Shown here one piece after another: positions 62,350 through 64,000 of a DNA stretch of 64,000 nucleotides. Made by a program: the position numbers and the translations under genes. The DNA lies in assembly GCA_039184865.1 (NCBI GenBank), contig JBCDAV010000020.1:1-64000 (forward strand). Direction: 5' to 3'. Below the pieces are notes generated by a model, which saw only the letters and a list, made by a program, of their open reading frames with translations, was not told the DNA's origin and made no database searches. The DNA is from Thermohalobaculum sp039184865. Lineage in GTDB: Bacteria; Pseudomonadota; Alphaproteobacteria; Rhodobacterales; Rhodobacteraceae. How positions within the stretch are numbered: position 1 is the first letter of the stretch; every line of letters starts with the position of its first letter.

Positions 62350-63279
62350 ATGACCGTTCCGACAGGCGGCCCGGGCGACGCGCGTCCCTGGCTCGGCATC
62401 CTCGGCGGTGCCGTGGCGGTCGCGATCTGGGCCGGCTGGATCAGTGCGACGCGCTTCGCCGTCAGCGATCCGGGCGCGCGGGTCGATCCGCTGGTGCTCG
62501 CGATCTGCCGGGCGGGACTGCCGGCTCTGGTTCTGGCTCCGGTGATCCTGCGGCGCGGGCTTGTCCCGAAGGGCGCACGTCTCGGACCGATCGTGATGAT
62601 GGCGCTCGGCTGGGGCGCGCCGTTCACCTTCTTTGTCGGTAACGGCCTGATGACGGTGCCCGCCAGCCTGTTCGGCCCGATCGTTCCGGGACTGGCGCCG
62701 ATCCTCGTGACCTTGCTGGCCTGGATGATCCTGAGCGAACGTCCCGGCGCCAGCCTGATCGCCGGGCTTGCGCTGATCGGCTTCGCGATGGCCGCCGTGA
62801 TGGGCGAGTGGATCGTCGGCGGCGACCTCGCGGCGCTGGGCGGTGCGCCCTGGCTGTTGATGGCGTCCCTCGGCATCTCGGTCTACACGGTGATGTTCCG
62901 GTTGAGCGGGCTCAATCCGGTCGAGGCCACGGCGTATATCAGCCTCTATTCGATGCCGATCCTCGCGGGCTGGGCGCTTCTCGTTCCCGACCCGCTGGCC
63001 AAGCCGACGCTTTCCGAGTGGGGGTTTCACCTGATCACGCAGGGACTTCTGACCGGTGTCGTCGCCGTTCTGGCCTACGGCGTCGCCGTCAGGCATCTGG
63101 GGGCCGTGCGCGGATCGACCGCCAACGCGCTGGTGCCGGTTTGCGCGGCTCTTGTCGGAGTGATGGCACTGGGCGAAAGCCTCAGCGTTCTCGGCTGGTG
63201 CGCCGTCGTCGCGGCATCTCTCGGGGTCGCCGTCGTCAACGGAATGTTCGGCGCGCTGTTGGTCAGCCGACGGCGCTGA
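62350..63279 (+). CDS. EamA/DMT family transporter
   Basis: A 309-residue membrane protein with ten predicted helices in two EamA halves (AVAIWAGWISATRF in the first; VVAVLAYGVAVRHLGAVRG near the second). Probably exports a metabolite such as an amino acid. Substrate unknown. Its end overlaps the convergent gene by 17 bp. Confidence 0.88.
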   Translation: MTVPTGGPGDARPWLGILGGAVAVAIWAGWISATRFAVSDPGARVDPLVLAICRAGLPALVLAPVILRRGLVPKGARLGPIVMMALGWGAPFTFFVGNGLMTVPASLFGPIVPGLAPILVTLLAWMILSERPGASLIAGLALIGFAMAAVMGEWIVGGDLAALGGAPWLLMASLGISVYTVMFRLSGLNPVEATAYISLYSMPILAGWALLVPDPLAKPTLSEWGFHLITQGLLTGVVAVLAYGVAVRHLGAVRGSTANALVPVCAALVGVMALGESLSVLGWCAVVAASLGVAVVNGMFGALLVSRRR

Positions 63280-63859
63280 CCGGATAAACCGCGTACAGAT
63301 ATGCGACGTAGAAAGCCATGGACGCCAGCAGCAGGAGAAACCCGATCATCGAGGTTTTTAGCCGGAAGCCGTCCTTCTGCAGCGCGACCTCGACATTCGG
63401 GTCCTCGCTGCCGCGCATTGCCTTGATGAAGTGGGCGATGGCCGCAAGCACACCAACGGCCAGCATGACCAAGGTGATGTAGTAGAAGACATGCGTTTGT
63501 GCTTCCTGCCCTGAGAGAACGCGATTGCGATGCGCCAGGGCTGTCCGCGTCGCCTCGACTTTTGCAAGCTCGTTCGTAGCTTCGGCTTCCAAACGCTGCG
63601 CCTCGGCTTCCAGCGCGCGTTCGACGAAGCGGGCACAGGCGTCCGGAATCCGATCACCGTCGCGCAAGGCTCCGGTGCAGTGGGCGATTAGCTGCGACGC
63701 AACCTTTTGATCACCCGCACTTACCTCTGCCGTGTCGCCGTTGATGACGTTGGCCTCCGGCACCTGAGATATCGCTGGGACCGTCAGGCCGGCACTCGCC
63801 AAAAACACGATGCAAAGCACTGCAACATGCGGTAAAATTGCATGCAATTTGAAGCTCAT
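63263..63859 (-). CDS. Hypothetical membrane protein with coiled coil
   Basis: A 198-residue protein: N-terminal signal sequence (LHAILPHVAVLCIVFLASAG), a helical and probably coiled-coil stretch (about 80-115, RALEAEAQRLEAEATNEL), then two membrane helices (about 125-145 and 172-192). Two Cys (TGALR and DACARF region) could pair in the periplasm. Unrecognised. It diverges from the lipoprotein gene at the window end. Confidence 0.6.
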   Translation of the reverse strand: MSFKLHAILPHVAVLCIVFLASAGLTVPAISQVPEANVINGDTAEVSAGDQKVASQLIAHCTGALRDGDRIPDACARFVERALEAEAQRLEAEATNELAKVEATRTALAHRNRVLSGQEAQTHVFYYITLVMLAVGVLAAIAHFIKAMRGSEDPNVEVALQKDGFRLKTSMIGFLLLLASMAFYVAYLYAVYPVSAVG

Positions 63860-63885
63860 GTTGCGCTCCGACAGCGGGGTCGAGG

Positions 63886-64000
63886 ATGATTAAGCGAGGT
63901 AAAGGATCGCTGCCTTTTGCGTTCCTGGCAATGGTCTTGGTTGCAGGATGCGGCGGAACTCAACCGACAGCGGCGCGCTCTGAAAGATCCGTGGAACCGT
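63886..64000 (+). CDS. Lipoprotein, N-terminal fragment
   Basis: A gene that runs off the right edge; 38 residues are visible. ATG at 63886 is followed by a lipoprotein signal sequence ending in LVAGC (Cys22), then GGTQPTAARSER. It diverges from the coiled-coil membrane protein gene. The mature domain lies outside the window. Confidence 0.6.
   Translation, partial: MIKRGKGSLPFAFLAMVLVAGCGGTQPTAARSERSVEP

Overview
The window is GC-rich chromosomal DNA of an alphaproteobacterium. The evidence is the gene order hemE - origin-like gap - ppsR - maf - aroE - coaE - dnaQ on one side and hemE-hemJ-rho-mnmE-mnmG-rsmG-parA-parB on the other, followed by holA-lptE-leuS and an alphaproteobacterial DUF3576-type lipoprotein. 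HemJ, a PPSR-type kinase regulator, a CtrA-type motif and GANTC sites in the hemE-ppsR gap fit the same class. I cannot separate Rhodospirillales-like from Rhodobacterales-like lineages from sequence alone. Transporters, quaternary-amine genes and an organosulfonate-type operon suggest a marine or other osmolyte-rich habitat (inference).

Layout. 1-3341: a quaternary-amine module, made of the N-terminal part of a dimethylglycine/sarcosine dehydrogenase diverging from an RpiR regulator that is coupled to a Rieske oxygenase. A 13-bp inverted repeat around the regulator start is a likely operator. 3290-9092: a glycosidase-like protein, penicillin-binding protein 1A, and an FAD oxidoreductase with an N-terminal lectin-like module. 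9186-12916: YggS, two PAPS sulfotransferases and a porin. 13224-30586: the conserved replication/translation core. It has a candidate replication origin at 26427-26872, two perfect parS sites at 20282 and 22187, and gene directions that run away from the origin on both sides.

30700-34161: a CoA-acylating aldehyde dehydrogenase (SauS-like) with both subunits of an ADP-forming acyl-CoA ligase, which could interconvert an aldehyde such as sulfoacetaldehyde and its acid with substrate-level ATP. 34209-39376 (minus strand): a spermidine/putrescine-type ABC transporter potA-B-C-D followed by a nitrilase-family amidase and a cupin. 39580-48398: a chemoreceptor, an MFS and a MATE exporter, an acyl-CoA synthetase, a ureohydrolase with an altered metal-site residue, and a cyclopropane fatty-acid synthase. 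48551-63279: purC, an isochorismatase-like hydrolase, hmgA, more transporters, an adrenodoxin-type ferredoxin coupled to a secreted FG-GAP protein, a PuuD-like amidotransferase, a two-gene TIR/membrane-protein unit, a BKACE enzyme, purL and an EamA transporter. The window ends in a partial lipoprotein gene.

The main points of interest are the origin/partition region, the TIR unit with its membrane-anchored proline-rich partner (56225-58332), the aldehyde-to-acid ATP-yielding operon (30700-34161), and a structured, terminator-containing spacer between aroE and coaE (29151-29298). I found no rRNA, tRNA, CRISPR array or insertion sequence.
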